This document shows, one piece after another, positions 1 to 4,722 of a DNA stretch of 5,796 bases. Numbering within the stretch: position 1 is the first letter of the stretch; every line of letters starts with the position of its first letter. The notes below the pieces were generated by a model. That model had not been told where the DNA came from and ran no database searches. It saw only the letters and a list, made by a program, of their open reading frames with translations. Source of the stretch: Candidatus Shapirobacteria bacterium (GTDB lineage Bacteria > Patescibacteriota > Microgenomatia > UBA12405); contig JAQVSW010000049.1 of the NCBI GenBank assembly GCA_028700345.1, positions 1 to 5,796 on the forward strand. The letters run 5' to 3'. Position numbers and translations under genes: made by a program.

Positions 1-1089
1 TATGAAAGTATTTTAGAAAGAATTCCTCCAGAAAGAGTTGAAGATGTTATCTATTTTGATCCTTCTCAAACCGAACGCCCCATGGGTTTTAATGTCATGG
101 AGTGCGACCGCGAAGATCAAAAAGATTTTGTCACTTCTTCCATTATCAACTTGATGTATAAACTATACGACCCGTACAAAACTGGTATTGTCGGCCCCAG
201 ATTTGAACATGCTATTAGAAATATTATGCTCACGGTTATGACCGAGAAGGGAGCTACCTTTATTGAAATCGTTCGCTGTCTAACTGATCCTTCCTATGTT
301 CAGTATTTGCTTCCCAAAGTTTCCGATCCTATGGTCAAAAGATATTGGACTGATCAAATCGCCAACACCAACGAATTTCATAAATCCGAAGTTTTGGATT
401 ACATTGTTTCCAAATTTGGCCGCTTTATTACCAATACCATGATGCGCAATATTATTGGCCAGGGGACCTCTTCTTTTAATTTTCGCGAGGCCATGGATAA
501 CGGTAAAATCCTAATTATTAATTTAGCTAAAGGTTCAATTGGCGAGGAAAATTCCGCCTTTTTGGGTTTAGTTTTAATTCCAAAAATTTTAATTGCGGCT
601 ATGAGCCGTCAGGATATTCCCGAGGAAAAAAGACGTGATTTTTATTTGTACGTCGATGAGTTTCAAAATTTTGCCACCCAAGATTTTGCCGTCATTTTGT
701 CTGAAGCGCGTAAATACCACCTTAATTTAACTGTCGCCAATCAATTTGTCTCTCAAATGGATGATGAGGTAAAAAATGCCGTTTTTGGTAACGTCGGCTC
801 AATTTCTTCTTTCCGGGTAGGTATCTCCGATGCCAATTTTTTAGTAAATCAGTTTAAACCCGAATTTAACGAGCATGATTTATTAAATCTTGGTACTGGT
901 GAAATATATTTAAAAACTATGATCAACGGAGTGCCGCAGTCTCCCTTTTCCATAAAAGTTGCCGCCGCTGAAAAGAAAAAACCGGGTAATCCCAAAATGT
1001 CAGAAATGATTAAAAAATTGTCAAGTCTTAAGTATGGTCGCCCCAAAGCCATTGTCGAAGCCGAGATTGCCAAGCGCGCCCGTCTTTAA
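1..1089 (+). CDS. T4SS/TraD-HerA-like ATPase, C-terminal part (5' truncated)
   Basis: The reading frame is open from base 1, so the gene begins left of the window; 362 residues are visible. It resembles the C-terminal half of VirB4/TraD/HerA-type hexameric ATPases that drive DNA or protein through type IV secretion or pilus machines at the inner membrane. Visible residues 214-222 (FYLYVDEFQ, acidic pair D219/E220) look like Walker B, followed by a T-V-A-N-Q sensor-like strand at 244-248 and a G-N-V-G...F-R-V-G block at 263-274 whose Arg272 could be an arginine finger. The Walker A loop is not visible and should lie upstream. The tail is Lys/Arg-rich (K-K-P-G-N-P...). The stop TAA (1087-1089) overlaps the stop of the convergent recombinase by palindromic TTAA. 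The family call is firm; the exact substrate (conjugation, competence pilus or other) cannot be told from this fragment. Confidence 0.85.
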   Translation, partial: YESILERIPPERVEDVIYFDPSQTERPMGFNVMECDREDQKDFVTSSIINLMYKLYDPYKTGIVGPRFEHAIRNIMLTVMTEKGATFIEIVRCLTDPSYVQYLLPKVSDPMVKRYWTDQIANTNEFHKSEVLDYIVSKFGRFITNTMMRNIIGQGTSSFNFREAMDNGKILIINLAKGSIGEENSAFLGLVLIPKILIAAMSRQDIPEEKRRDFYLYVDEFQNFATQDFAVILSEARKYHLNLTVANQFVSQMDDEVKNAVFGNVGSISSFRVGISDANFLVNQFKPEFNEHDLLNLGTGEIYLKTMINGVPQSPFSIKVAAAEKKKPGNPKMSEMIKKLSSLKYGRPKAIVEAEIAKRARL

Positions 1090-1952
1090 AGTTCTTTTAA
1101 TTTAATCCCTCTAGATTCCTCTTTAGAATCAATCAGTTCCAAATATTTTTCGGTAGTTGAGATTCTTTTGTGACCAACCACTTGGGAGACTATATCTAAG
1201 GGGACTCCCGCTTTTAGCTGAAAGACGATAAAAGTATTTCGTAGGTCATTTACTTTGATTCCCTTAATATCGGCTTTATTAAAATACCTATTTAAAAGAC
1301 TTCTGATGTTTCGAGCCAGTAAGACTCGACCAGTTTTAGTAATAAATACATTTTTATTTTTACTTTCACCCCTAACTTCATCTAGATATCTTTTTAAGGC
1401 GCTTTTAGCTGAATTATTGAGAGGTACTTCTCTTTGAGAGTGACTTTCATAGCTTTCAATTACAATTTCATTCTCTTTAATATCATCAATTTTTAGACTT
1501 TCAATTTCCTTAATTCGGAGGCCTGCCTGAAGCATCAATTCCACAATAGCCGTCGCTCTAATATCGTTTCTACAGGCATCACGAAGCGATCTGTATTCAA
1601 TCGGTTTCAAAATCTTGGGAATATCGTTTTCGTATTTCGGATGTTTTACCTCTGTTGAGGGATCAAGGCTAATTTTTCCTTCGTCTTTTAAAAAGGAAAA
1701 AAAGTTTTTGATTGAATTTAGTTTTCGAGATACTGATTTGGCGGTATATCCATTTTCAGTTAAATCTTTTTTAAAATCTTCAATCTCTTTTGGTCCAATT
1801 GATTCGACTTCAGTAATTTGTTTTTTCCCAAGAAATACTATCAGCTGATTAATGTCGCCTTTGTAGGCTACAATAGTATTAATCGACTTCCCCTTTTTAT
1901 TTAGGGTGTCGGAGAACAAATTTAAGGCTTCTTTTAAGGCTAAATTAGGCAT
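1086..1952 (-). CDS. Xer-like tyrosine recombinase/integrase (atypical active site)
   Basis: A 288-residue protein, normal length for XerC/XerD. Residues 3-95 form the SAM-like core-binding domain (LALKEALNLF..., then Y-T-A-K-S-V-S-R-K-L-N-S-I-K-N-F-F-S-F-L), and residues 110-285 the catalytic domain. Arg I is in Q-A-G-L-R (R146), Arg II in N-D-L-R (R238), the third-box His in V-V-G-H-K (H261), and the nucleophile in T-T-E-K-Y (Y270). The usual H-x-x-R is N-x-x-R here (N235), and the GKGNKER-type hairpin reads Y-E-S-H-S-Q-R, with no Lys where XerD has one. I chose ATG at 1952-1950 because the domain begins at residue 3. Upstream in-frame ATGs at 2000 and 2021 would add 16-23 residues with no family resemblance and would run into the divergent promoter region. 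No Shine-Dalgarno is visible. It could act in chromosome dimer resolution or as an integrase; no att site was found. Confidence 0.85.
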   Translation of the reverse strand: MPNLALKEALNLFSDTLNKKGKSINTIVAYKGDINQLIVFLGKKQITEVESIGPKEIEDFKKDLTENGYTAKSVSRKLNSIKNFFSFLKDEGKISLDPSTEVKHPKYENDIPKILKPIEYRSLRDACRNDIRATAIVELMLQAGLRIKEIESLKIDDIKENEIVIESYESHSQREVPLNNSAKSALKRYLDEVRGESKNKNVFITKTGRVLLARNIRSLLNRYFNKADIKGIKVNDLRNTFIVFQLKAGVPLDIVSQVVGHKRISTTEKYLELIDSKEESRGIKLKEL

Positions 1953-1956
1953 AATT

Positions 1957-2003
1957 TTATGATAAATATGTCTTATAGTACCATATATTAGGCCATTCAT
2001 CAA
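1957..2003 (-). promoter_or_regulatory. candidate promoters of the recombinase gene
   Basis: Two alternatives are visible on the minus strand. One has -35 TTGATG (2003-1998), a 17-base spacer and -10 TACTAT (1980-1975), predicting a leader of about 15 bases. The other is a -10-like TATCAT (five of six consensus bases) ending six bases before ATG 1952, which would give a leaderless mRNA like that proposed for the A genes below, but it has no good -35. The region is AT-rich, so chance matches are likely. It also serves as the upstream region of the divergent gene at 2007, where TATATT (1984-1989, plus strand) is a possible -10. Confidence 0.4.
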
Positions 2004-2006
2004 GCA

Positions 2007-2186
2007 ATGATTAAAAAACACCTATATCGCTGGATTATCATCATAATTATTCTTTCTTCCGCTCTCGGTATTTACCAGCAGTTAAGTCTTCTTATAAACG
2101 CTAAAAAACAAATTCATAATCTTAATCAAAAAGTAGTCAATCTAGAAAATAGAAATCTAGAATTAAAAAAGTCCTTAAATCCTTAA
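2007..2186 (+). CDS. small FtsL/DivIC-like membrane and coiled-coil protein
   Basis: A 59-residue protein starting M-I-K-K-H-L-Y-R-W. A short positively charged N-terminus (residues 1-8) is followed by one hydrophobic helix (about 9-31, with six consecutive Ile), then a Lys/Asn/Glu-rich coiled coil to the end. Heptad positions are clean: I36, L39, V43, L46, N50, L53, L57, with an Asn at one core 'a' position as in many parallel dimers. This is the layout of the divisome proteins FtsL and DivIC/FtsB: N-in, single-pass, with an extracytoplasmic coiled coil that recruits or activates septal wall synthesis. Those are usually 80-120 residues, so this one is short and lacks the C-terminal globular end. 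It is divergent from the recombinase and ends at TAA just before the tRNA promoter. The coding call rests on topology, heptads and codon pattern; FtsL/DivIC membership is inference. Confidence 0.65.
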   Translation: MIKKHLYRWIIIIIILSSALGIYQQLSLLINAKKQIHNLNQKVVNLENRNLELKKSLNP

Positions 2187-2189
2187 ATA

Positions 2190-2218
2190 TTTACTCACTG
2201 CGTACATTGTGCTAAAAT
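2190..2218 (+). promoter_or_regulatory. promoter of the first tRNA gene
   Basis: TTTACT (2190-2195, four of six -35 matches), a 17-base spacer, and TAAAAT (2213-2218, five of six -10 matches) preceded by TG one base upstream (extended -10). Transcription would start near 2225, about ten bases before the tRNA. Confidence 0.55.
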
Positions 2219-2234
2219 CCTAAAGCTAAAGACA

Positions 2235-2304
2235 TGCGGGGTAGTGTACGGCTGCACGTGAGGCTCATAATCTCACAGGCTGGGTTCAACTCCCAGCCCC
2301 GCAA
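2235..2304 (+). tRNA. tRNA-Met (anticodon CAU), short D-loop
   Basis: A 70-nt cloverleaf can be drawn. Acceptor TGCGGGG (2235-2241) pairs with CCCCGCA (2297-2303), including T1-A72, with discriminator A at 2304. The D stem is GTGT/GCAC with one G-U pair. The anticodon stem is TGAGG/TCTCA with loop CTCATAA, anticodon CAT at 2266-2268. The T arm is CTGGG-TTCAACT-CCCAG. The D-loop is only six bases (ACGGCT) and lacks the usual A21. The variable loop is four bases. No CCA is encoded. Initiator hallmarks (1-72 mismatch, three G-C pairs at the bottom of the anticodon stem) are absent, so an elongator-type tRNA-Met is favoured; a lysidine-modified tRNA-Ile2 cannot be excluded. It has its own promoter upstream and a terminator downstream, so it is a single-gene transcript. 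Confidence 0.88.
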
Positions 2305-2315
2305 CTAACAAAGAG

Positions 2316-2341
2316 GTCGTCATTAACTTGACGGCTTTTTT
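2316..2341 (+). terminator. rho-independent terminator after the first tRNA
   Basis: GTCGTCA (2316-2322) pairs with TGACGGC (2329-2335), seven base pairs with one G-U, across a six-base loop, followed directly by six T (2336-2341). It separates the first tRNA from the promoter of the next two. Confidence 0.8.
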
Positions 2342-2362
2342 GTTTCTTAAAACAGGCATTGT

Positions 2363-2371
2363 TGGTATAAT
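2363..2371 (+). promoter_or_regulatory. extended -10 promoter of the tRNA-Met/tRNA-Ile pair
   Basis: A perfect TATAAT (2366-2371) with a TG at 2363-2364 gives the extended -10 form TGnTATAAT. No good -35 lies at 16-18 bases; TTGTTT (2340-2345) would need a 20-base spacer. The start site would be near 2378, about 36 bases before the tRNA, and the GC-rich insert at 2384-2419 would form the leader. Confidence 0.6.
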
Positions 2372-2383
2372 TCTCTAGTTTAT

Positions 2384-2419
2384 GGCAGGCTTGCCTTGCC
2401 GTAGCTTAGCCAGGGCAGG
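2384..2419 (+). repeat. GC-rich repeat-like insert abutting tRNA-Met
   Basis: A locally GC-rich stretch in an AT-rich spacer. GGCAGG occurs at both ends (2384-2389 and 2414-2419, period 30). TTGCC is repeated in tandem (2391-2400). CCTTGCC can pair with GGCAGG with one bulge, and GGCT/AGCC can pair inside. The right GGCAGG is the first six bases of the acceptor stem of the following tRNA. This could be a dispersed palindromic repeat or leader structure; without the rest of the genome the class is uncertain. Confidence 0.35.
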
Positions 2420-2487
2420 GTAGCTCAGTTGGTTAGAGCACAGCATTCATAACGCTGAGGTCGAGGGTTCGAGCCCCTCTCCTGCTA
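2414..2487 (+). tRNA. tRNA-Met (anticodon CAU), elongator-like
   Basis: A 74-nt cloverleaf. Acceptor GGCAGGG (2414-2420) pairs with TCCTGCT (2480-2486) with G-U at both the 1-72 and 7-66 positions; discriminator A at 2487. The D arm is GCTC-AGTTGGTTA-GAGC. The anticodon stem CAGCA/CGCTG has an A-C mismatch at 31-39 closing the loop TTCATAA, with anticodon CAT at 2448-2450. The T arm GAGGG-TTCGAGC-CCCTC is canonical. No CCA is encoded. Overall sequence is like bacterial elongator tRNA-Met; the 31-39 pair is normally G-C in such molecules. It is followed after eight bases by tRNA-Ile, so the two are probably co-transcribed. Confidence 0.9.
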
Positions 2488-2495
2488 CTTATTTT

Positions 2496-2569
2496 GGGCA
2501 TGTAGCTCAGCTGGTTAGAGCACCGATCTTATAAGTCGGGGGTCCATGGTCCGAGTCCATGCATGCCTA
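2496..2569 (+). tRNA. tRNA-Ile (anticodon UAU)
   Basis: A 74-nt cloverleaf. Acceptor GGGCATG (2496-2502) pairs with CATGCCT (2562-2568), with G-U at 1-72; discriminator A at 2569. The D arm is GCTC-AGCTGGTTA-GAGC. The anticodon stem CCGAT/GTCGG holds loop CTTATAA, anticodon TAT at 2530-2532, which reads AUA isoleucine codons. The T stem is CATGG/CCATG, but the loop is TCCGAGT: position 55, nearly always U (pseudouridine), is C. No CCA is encoded. Most bacteria read AUA with a CAU tRNA converted by lysidine synthetase TilS; a genomic UAU tRNA-Ile is the less common solution. No hairpin terminator follows, only a run of nine T at 2597-2605, so read-through into the A1 gene is possible. Confidence 0.9.
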
Positions 2570-2604
2570 CAAAAACATTTTATTTCTTTAATTTGATTTT
2601 TTTT

Positions 2605-2620
2605 TGTTAATATTTTGACA
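2605..2620 (+). promoter_or_regulatory. candidate leaderless promoter of A1
   Basis: TGT-TAATAT (2605-2613) is an extended -10-like box (four of six hexamer matches plus TG) ending exactly six bases before ATG 2620, so transcription could begin at the A of the start codon. No Shine-Dalgarno precedes the ATG and no convincing -35 is present. TGTTAA and TTGACA form an imperfect inverted repeat around the -10 and the start. Confidence 0.4.
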
Positions 2621-3159
2621 TGGAAAACAATTCACCGGAAAAAATCGAGAATCAACCATATATTAACGTAGAAAAAATAACTTTTCTCCAAAAAATGTCA
2701 GCGGTACTTAACAATCCAAAAGCCAAAGAAGGAATCGTGGCAATTGTAAGAACGGCTATTAACACGCTTGGGGTTGTCGCTGATTTTTGGCCTTGGGCCG
2801 GGGAAGCATTTGAAGCTCTTGTCATATTAGGAAAAAAAATCCCAAAAGACAATCAGGGCAGAAGATTTGATTTGCTTCCTGACGTTCCGACATGGCTTGT
2901 TGTTCTTGCTAATGCTGGGGAAATTCCAACAGGTGGAGTCTTTCCAAGTTATGCTATTCCTGCAGGATGGCAATTTTCAAAAGATCGTCCTAGAATAATT
3001 GAGGGTTATGAACAAGCTAAAACAATATTACAAAAAGATCGTCTTAGAATAATTGAGGGTTATGAACAAGCTAAAACAATATTACAAAATGAGAAAAATG
3101 ATTATCACCAAAATCAACCTCAAATAAACAATGCAATAGAAGTTTTTACCAATAAATAA
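2620..3159 (+). CDS. A1: unrecognised membrane-associated-looking protein, first array copy
   Basis: 179 residues; I do not recognise the family. Residues 1-25 are polar (M-E-N-N-S-P-E-K). Two hydrophobic segments, about 39-55 and 60-73, are separated by a W-P-W-A-G turn. A linker (74-83) leads to a block at 84-114 (P-D-V-P-T-W, then V-L-A-N-A-G-E-I-P-T-G-G-V-F-P-S-Y-A-I-P) almost identical in all three A copies. The C-terminus is helical and charged and contains an 18-residue tandem duplication (121-138 and 139-156, differing at one Pro/Leu), ending N-N-A-I-E-V-F. There is no signal peptide or cysteine pattern, and the hydrophobic segments contain charges (D55, E62), so they may be amphipathic or conditionally membrane-inserted rather than permanent spans. 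About half of its residues match A2. B1 starts one base after its stop. A secreted or membrane-active effector is one possibility; nothing here proves it. Confidence 0.8.
   Translation: MENNSPEKIENQPYINVEKITFLQKMSAVLNNPKAKEGIVAIVRTAINTLGVVADFWPWAGEAFEALVILGKKIPKDNQGRRFDLLPDVPTWLVVLANAGEIPTGGVFPSYAIPAGWQFSKDRPRIIEGYEQAKTILQKDRLRIIEGYEQAKTILQNEKNDYHQNQPQINNAIEVFTNK
2980..3087 (+). repeat. 54-bp in-frame tandem duplication inside A1
   Basis: Units 2980-3033 and 3034-3087 are identical except for one base (CCT versus CTT, Pro to Leu). Each encodes an 18-residue helix starting K-D-R and ending T-I-L-Q. A2 and A3 carry only one diverged equivalent of this segment. Confidence 0.95.
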
Positions 3160-3160
3160 T

Positions 3161-3376
3161 ATGAACAAAAAAGAAGCCTTAAAAATATTAATACAACATA
3201 GTTTTTTACTTTCAAAAGAAGTAAAAGAAAAATTGCTTTTAAAAATTGAAATAATGTCAGAATATCAGGTCGATTCATTGGGAAAGTTTCTAGCTCTGGA
3301 AAAATCAAAAGCCATCGAATCCTTCGATGAAACCAAAAAACAATACGAGGAAATAATTGCTGAGTTGACACAATAA
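3161..3376 (+). CDS. B1: small charged helical protein, partner of A1
   Basis: 71 residues, starting M-N-K-K-E-A-L-K-I-L. It is rich in Lys, Glu, Leu and Ile, with no Cys, Pro, Trp or hydrophobic span, so a small cytoplasmic helical protein is expected: a helix at about 3-30, an M-S-E-x-Q turn at 32-36, and a second helix to the end (L-G-K-F-L-A...Y-E-E-I-I-A-E-L). I do not recognise the family. The ATG lies one base after the TAA of A1 (TAATATG) with no Shine-Dalgarno, which points to translational coupling. It matches B2 at 63 of 71 residues (differences at 12, 21, 31, 35, 37, 39, 46 and 59), much closer than A1 is to A2. A role as cognate partner, chaperone or immunity protein is speculation from the arrangement only. 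Confidence 0.8.
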   Translation: MNKKEALKILIQHSFLLSKEVKEKLLLKIEIMSEYQVDSLGKFLALEKSKAIESFDETKKQYEEIIAELTQ

Positions 3377-3401
3377 ATAAATATTTTTTATTGCTAATTG
3401 T

Positions 3402-3435
3402 TTGTAGTTTTTAATTTTTTGTGATATCAATATCA
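3402..3435 (+). promoter_or_regulatory. candidate promoter and palindrome upstream of A2
   Basis: TTGTAG (3402-3407), a 17-base spacer, and TATCAA (3425-3430) preceded by TG (3422-3423) make a weak extended -10 promoter ending six bases before ATG 3437; transcription could start at the ATG. TGATAT-CA-ATATCA (3422-3435) is a perfect 6-2-6 inverted repeat lying over the -10 and start region, where a repressor could act. No Shine-Dalgarno is seen. Confidence 0.4.
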
Positions 3436-3436
3436 T

Positions 3437-3940
3437 ATGGAAAACAAATCACCAGAAAAAAAAGAACTTCAAACAAATATCAGTGGGGAAACCATAACCT
3501 TTACTCAAAAAATGGAGACAATGTCAAACGATCCCAAAGTCAAAGAGGGGGTTGTGGCTTTCGTAAGAACTATTCTTAATGTGGGTATTTCTATTGCAGA
3601 TGCAGCACCGGGTGGAGTTGGGGAAATACTTGATGCTGTTGCTTTAATTGGAAAAAAGATTCGAGAAAAAAATAAGGATAAATCACAAACAGGAGGTTTT
3701 GATCTAACTCCAGATGTTCCTGCCTGGGTTAATGTTTTAGCCAATGCTGGAGAAATCCCAACTGGAGGGGTTTTCCCGAGTTATGCTATTCCAACAGTAT
3801 TTCAACTAAGTCGTGATATTCCCCGAATGGTTGAGGGCTTTAATCAGGCTCGCAGTATACTAAAAAATGAACAAGTTGATTATCAAGTCAATAAAACTCA
3901 AATTGACAATGCTATAGAAAAATTTAATCCTAAAAAATAA
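3437..3940 (+). CDS. A2: unrecognised membrane-associated-looking protein, second copy
   Basis: 167 residues, same family as A1. The N-terminus M-E-N-K-S-P-E-K is polar. Hydrophobic segments at about 38-56 (V-V-A-F-V-R-T-I-L...) and 61-72 (V-G-E-I-L-D-A-V-A-L-I-G) are joined by A-P-G-G, an arrangement like a short helical hairpin. A Lys-rich linker (73-84) precedes the conserved block at 88-119 (F-D-L-T-P-D-V-P-A-W... to Y-A-I-P). The C-terminal half is helical, ending D-N-A-I-E-K-F-N-P-K-K. The aromatic turn of A1 (W-P-W) is A-P-G-G here, and the 18-residue duplication is absent. The nucleotide sequence is identical to A3. ATG 3437 is the only sensible start because the M-E-N start is shared by all three copies. 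Function unknown. Confidence 0.8.
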   Translation: MENKSPEKKELQTNISGETITFTQKMETMSNDPKVKEGVVAFVRTILNVGISIADAAPGGVGEILDAVALIGKKIREKNKDKSQTGGFDLTPDVPAWVNVLANAGEIPTGGVFPSYAIPTVFQLSRDIPRMVEGFNQARSILKNEQVDYQVNKTQIDNAIEKFNPKK

Positions 3941-3941
3941 T

Positions 3942-4157
3942 ATGAACAAAAAAGAAGCTCTAAAAATATTAATCGAACATAGTTTTTTACTTTCAAAAGA
4001 AATCAAAGAAAAATTGCTTTTAAAAATTGAAGTAATGTCTGAAGATCAGATCGATGCTTTGGGCAAATTTCTTGCTCAGGAAAAATCTAAAGCCATCGAA
4101 TCTTTCGATGAAACTGAAAAACAATACGAAGAAATAATTGCTGAATTGACACAATAA
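3942..4157 (+). CDS. B2: small charged helical protein, chimeric second copy
   Basis: 71 residues. Residues 1-69 equal B3, but the C-terminus is that of B1 (E-L-T-Q, followed by the same A-gene spacer), so the gene looks like the product of a crossover between the ends of a B1-like and a B3-like gene. Features are as for B1: Lys/Glu-rich, two predicted helices around M-S-E-D-Q, no hydrophobic span, and ATG one base after the stop of A2. Compared with B1, the substitutions are mostly conservative (V21I, I31V, V37I) with a few charge changes (Q12E, Y35D, K59E). Confidence 0.8.
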   Translation: MNKKEALKILIEHSFLLSKEIKEKLLLKIEVMSEDQIDALGKFLAQEKSKAIESFDETEKQYEEIIAELTQ

Positions 4158-4182
4158 ATAAATATTTTTTATTGCTAATTGT

Positions 4183-4216
4183 TTGTAGTTTTTAATTTTT
4201 TGTGATATCAATATCA
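4183..4216 (+). promoter_or_regulatory. candidate promoter and palindrome upstream of A3
   Basis: An exact copy of the A2 upstream region: TTGTAG (4183-4188), 17 bases, TG-n-TATCAA (4203-4211), and the 6-2-6 palindrome at 4203-4216, with ATG at 4218. Its presence in each unit means each cassette could be transcribed on its own as well as by read-through. Confidence 0.4.
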
Positions 4217-4217
4217 T

Positions 4218-4721
4218 ATGGAAAACAAATCACCAGAAAAAAAAGAACTTCAAACAAATATCAGTGGGGAAACCATAACCTTTACTCAAAAAATGGAGAC
4301 AATGTCAAACGATCCCAAAGTCAAAGAGGGGGTTGTGGCTTTCGTAAGAACTATTCTTAATGTGGGTATTTCTATTGCAGATGCAGCACCGGGTGGAGTT
4401 GGGGAAATACTTGATGCTGTTGCTTTAATTGGAAAAAAGATTCGAGAAAAAAATAAGGATAAATCACAAACAGGAGGTTTTGATCTAACTCCAGATGTTC
4501 CTGCCTGGGTTAATGTTTTAGCCAATGCTGGAGAAATCCCAACTGGAGGGGTTTTCCCGAGTTATGCTATTCCAACAGTATTTCAACTAAGTCGTGATAT
4601 TCCCCGAATGGTTGAGGGCTTTAATCAGGCTCGCAGTATACTAAAAAATGAACAAGTTGATTATCAAGTCAATAAAACTCAAATTGACAATGCTATAGAA
4701 AAATTTAATCCTAAAAAATAA
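4218..4721 (+). CDS. A3: identical third copy of the A protein
   Basis: 167 residues, identical to A2 in protein and, by eye, in every base. The same two hydrophobic segments, P-D-V-P-A-W to Y-A-I-P block and charged C-terminus apply. The lack of any difference from A2, against about half identity to A1, means the duplication is recent or the copies are kept alike by gene conversion. Function unknown. Confidence 0.8.
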   Translation: MENKSPEKKELQTNISGETITFTQKMETMSNDPKVKEGVVAFVRTILNVGISIADAAPGGVGEILDAVALIGKKIREKNKDKSQTGGFDLTPDVPAWVNVLANAGEIPTGGVFPSYAIPTVFQLSRDIPRMVEGFNQARSILKNEQVDYQVNKTQIDNAIEKFNPKK

Positions 4722-4722
4722 T

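Larger units (their letters stand above)
3365..4145 (+). repeat. 781-bp tandem repeat, unit 1 (spacer + A2 + B2)
   Basis: By eye, 3365-4150 matches 4146-4931 at every base except 4103 (T) versus 4884 (C), a synonymous Ser codon change in B. B1 has C at the same place, so the T is probably the newer state. Unit 1 begins inside the last codons of B1. The two units share the five bases TTGAC at 4146-4150, just after the first mismatch and just before the next. Confidence 0.95.

Noticed and set aside
1953..2021. Longer recombinase start at 2021 or 2000
   Set aside because: The extra 16-23 residues do not resemble the family, overlap the divergent gene's start and promoter region, and ATG 1952 fits the N-terminal domain boundary.
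2235..2304. Initiator tRNA-fMet
   Set aside because: Bases 1 and 72 are paired (T-A), and the three consecutive G-C pairs at the bottom of the anticodon stem are absent.
2235..2569. tRNA genes as an integration site for a mobile element holding the A-B array
   Set aside because: I found no repeated tRNA 3' end or other att-like direct repeat downstream of the array; the recombinase lies on the other side of the tRNAs.
3120..3371. Minus-strand open frames opposite the A and B genes (also near 3505-3744, 4020-4217, 4286-4525)
   Set aside because: They mirror the coding frame of the array, are repeated only because the array is repeated, and have low-complexity or unlikely protein sequence.
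3377..3400. Terminator after B1 and B2 (AATAAATATTTTTTATT)
   Set aside because: The only possible stem is short and purely A-T; it cannot be told from background AT-rich sequence.
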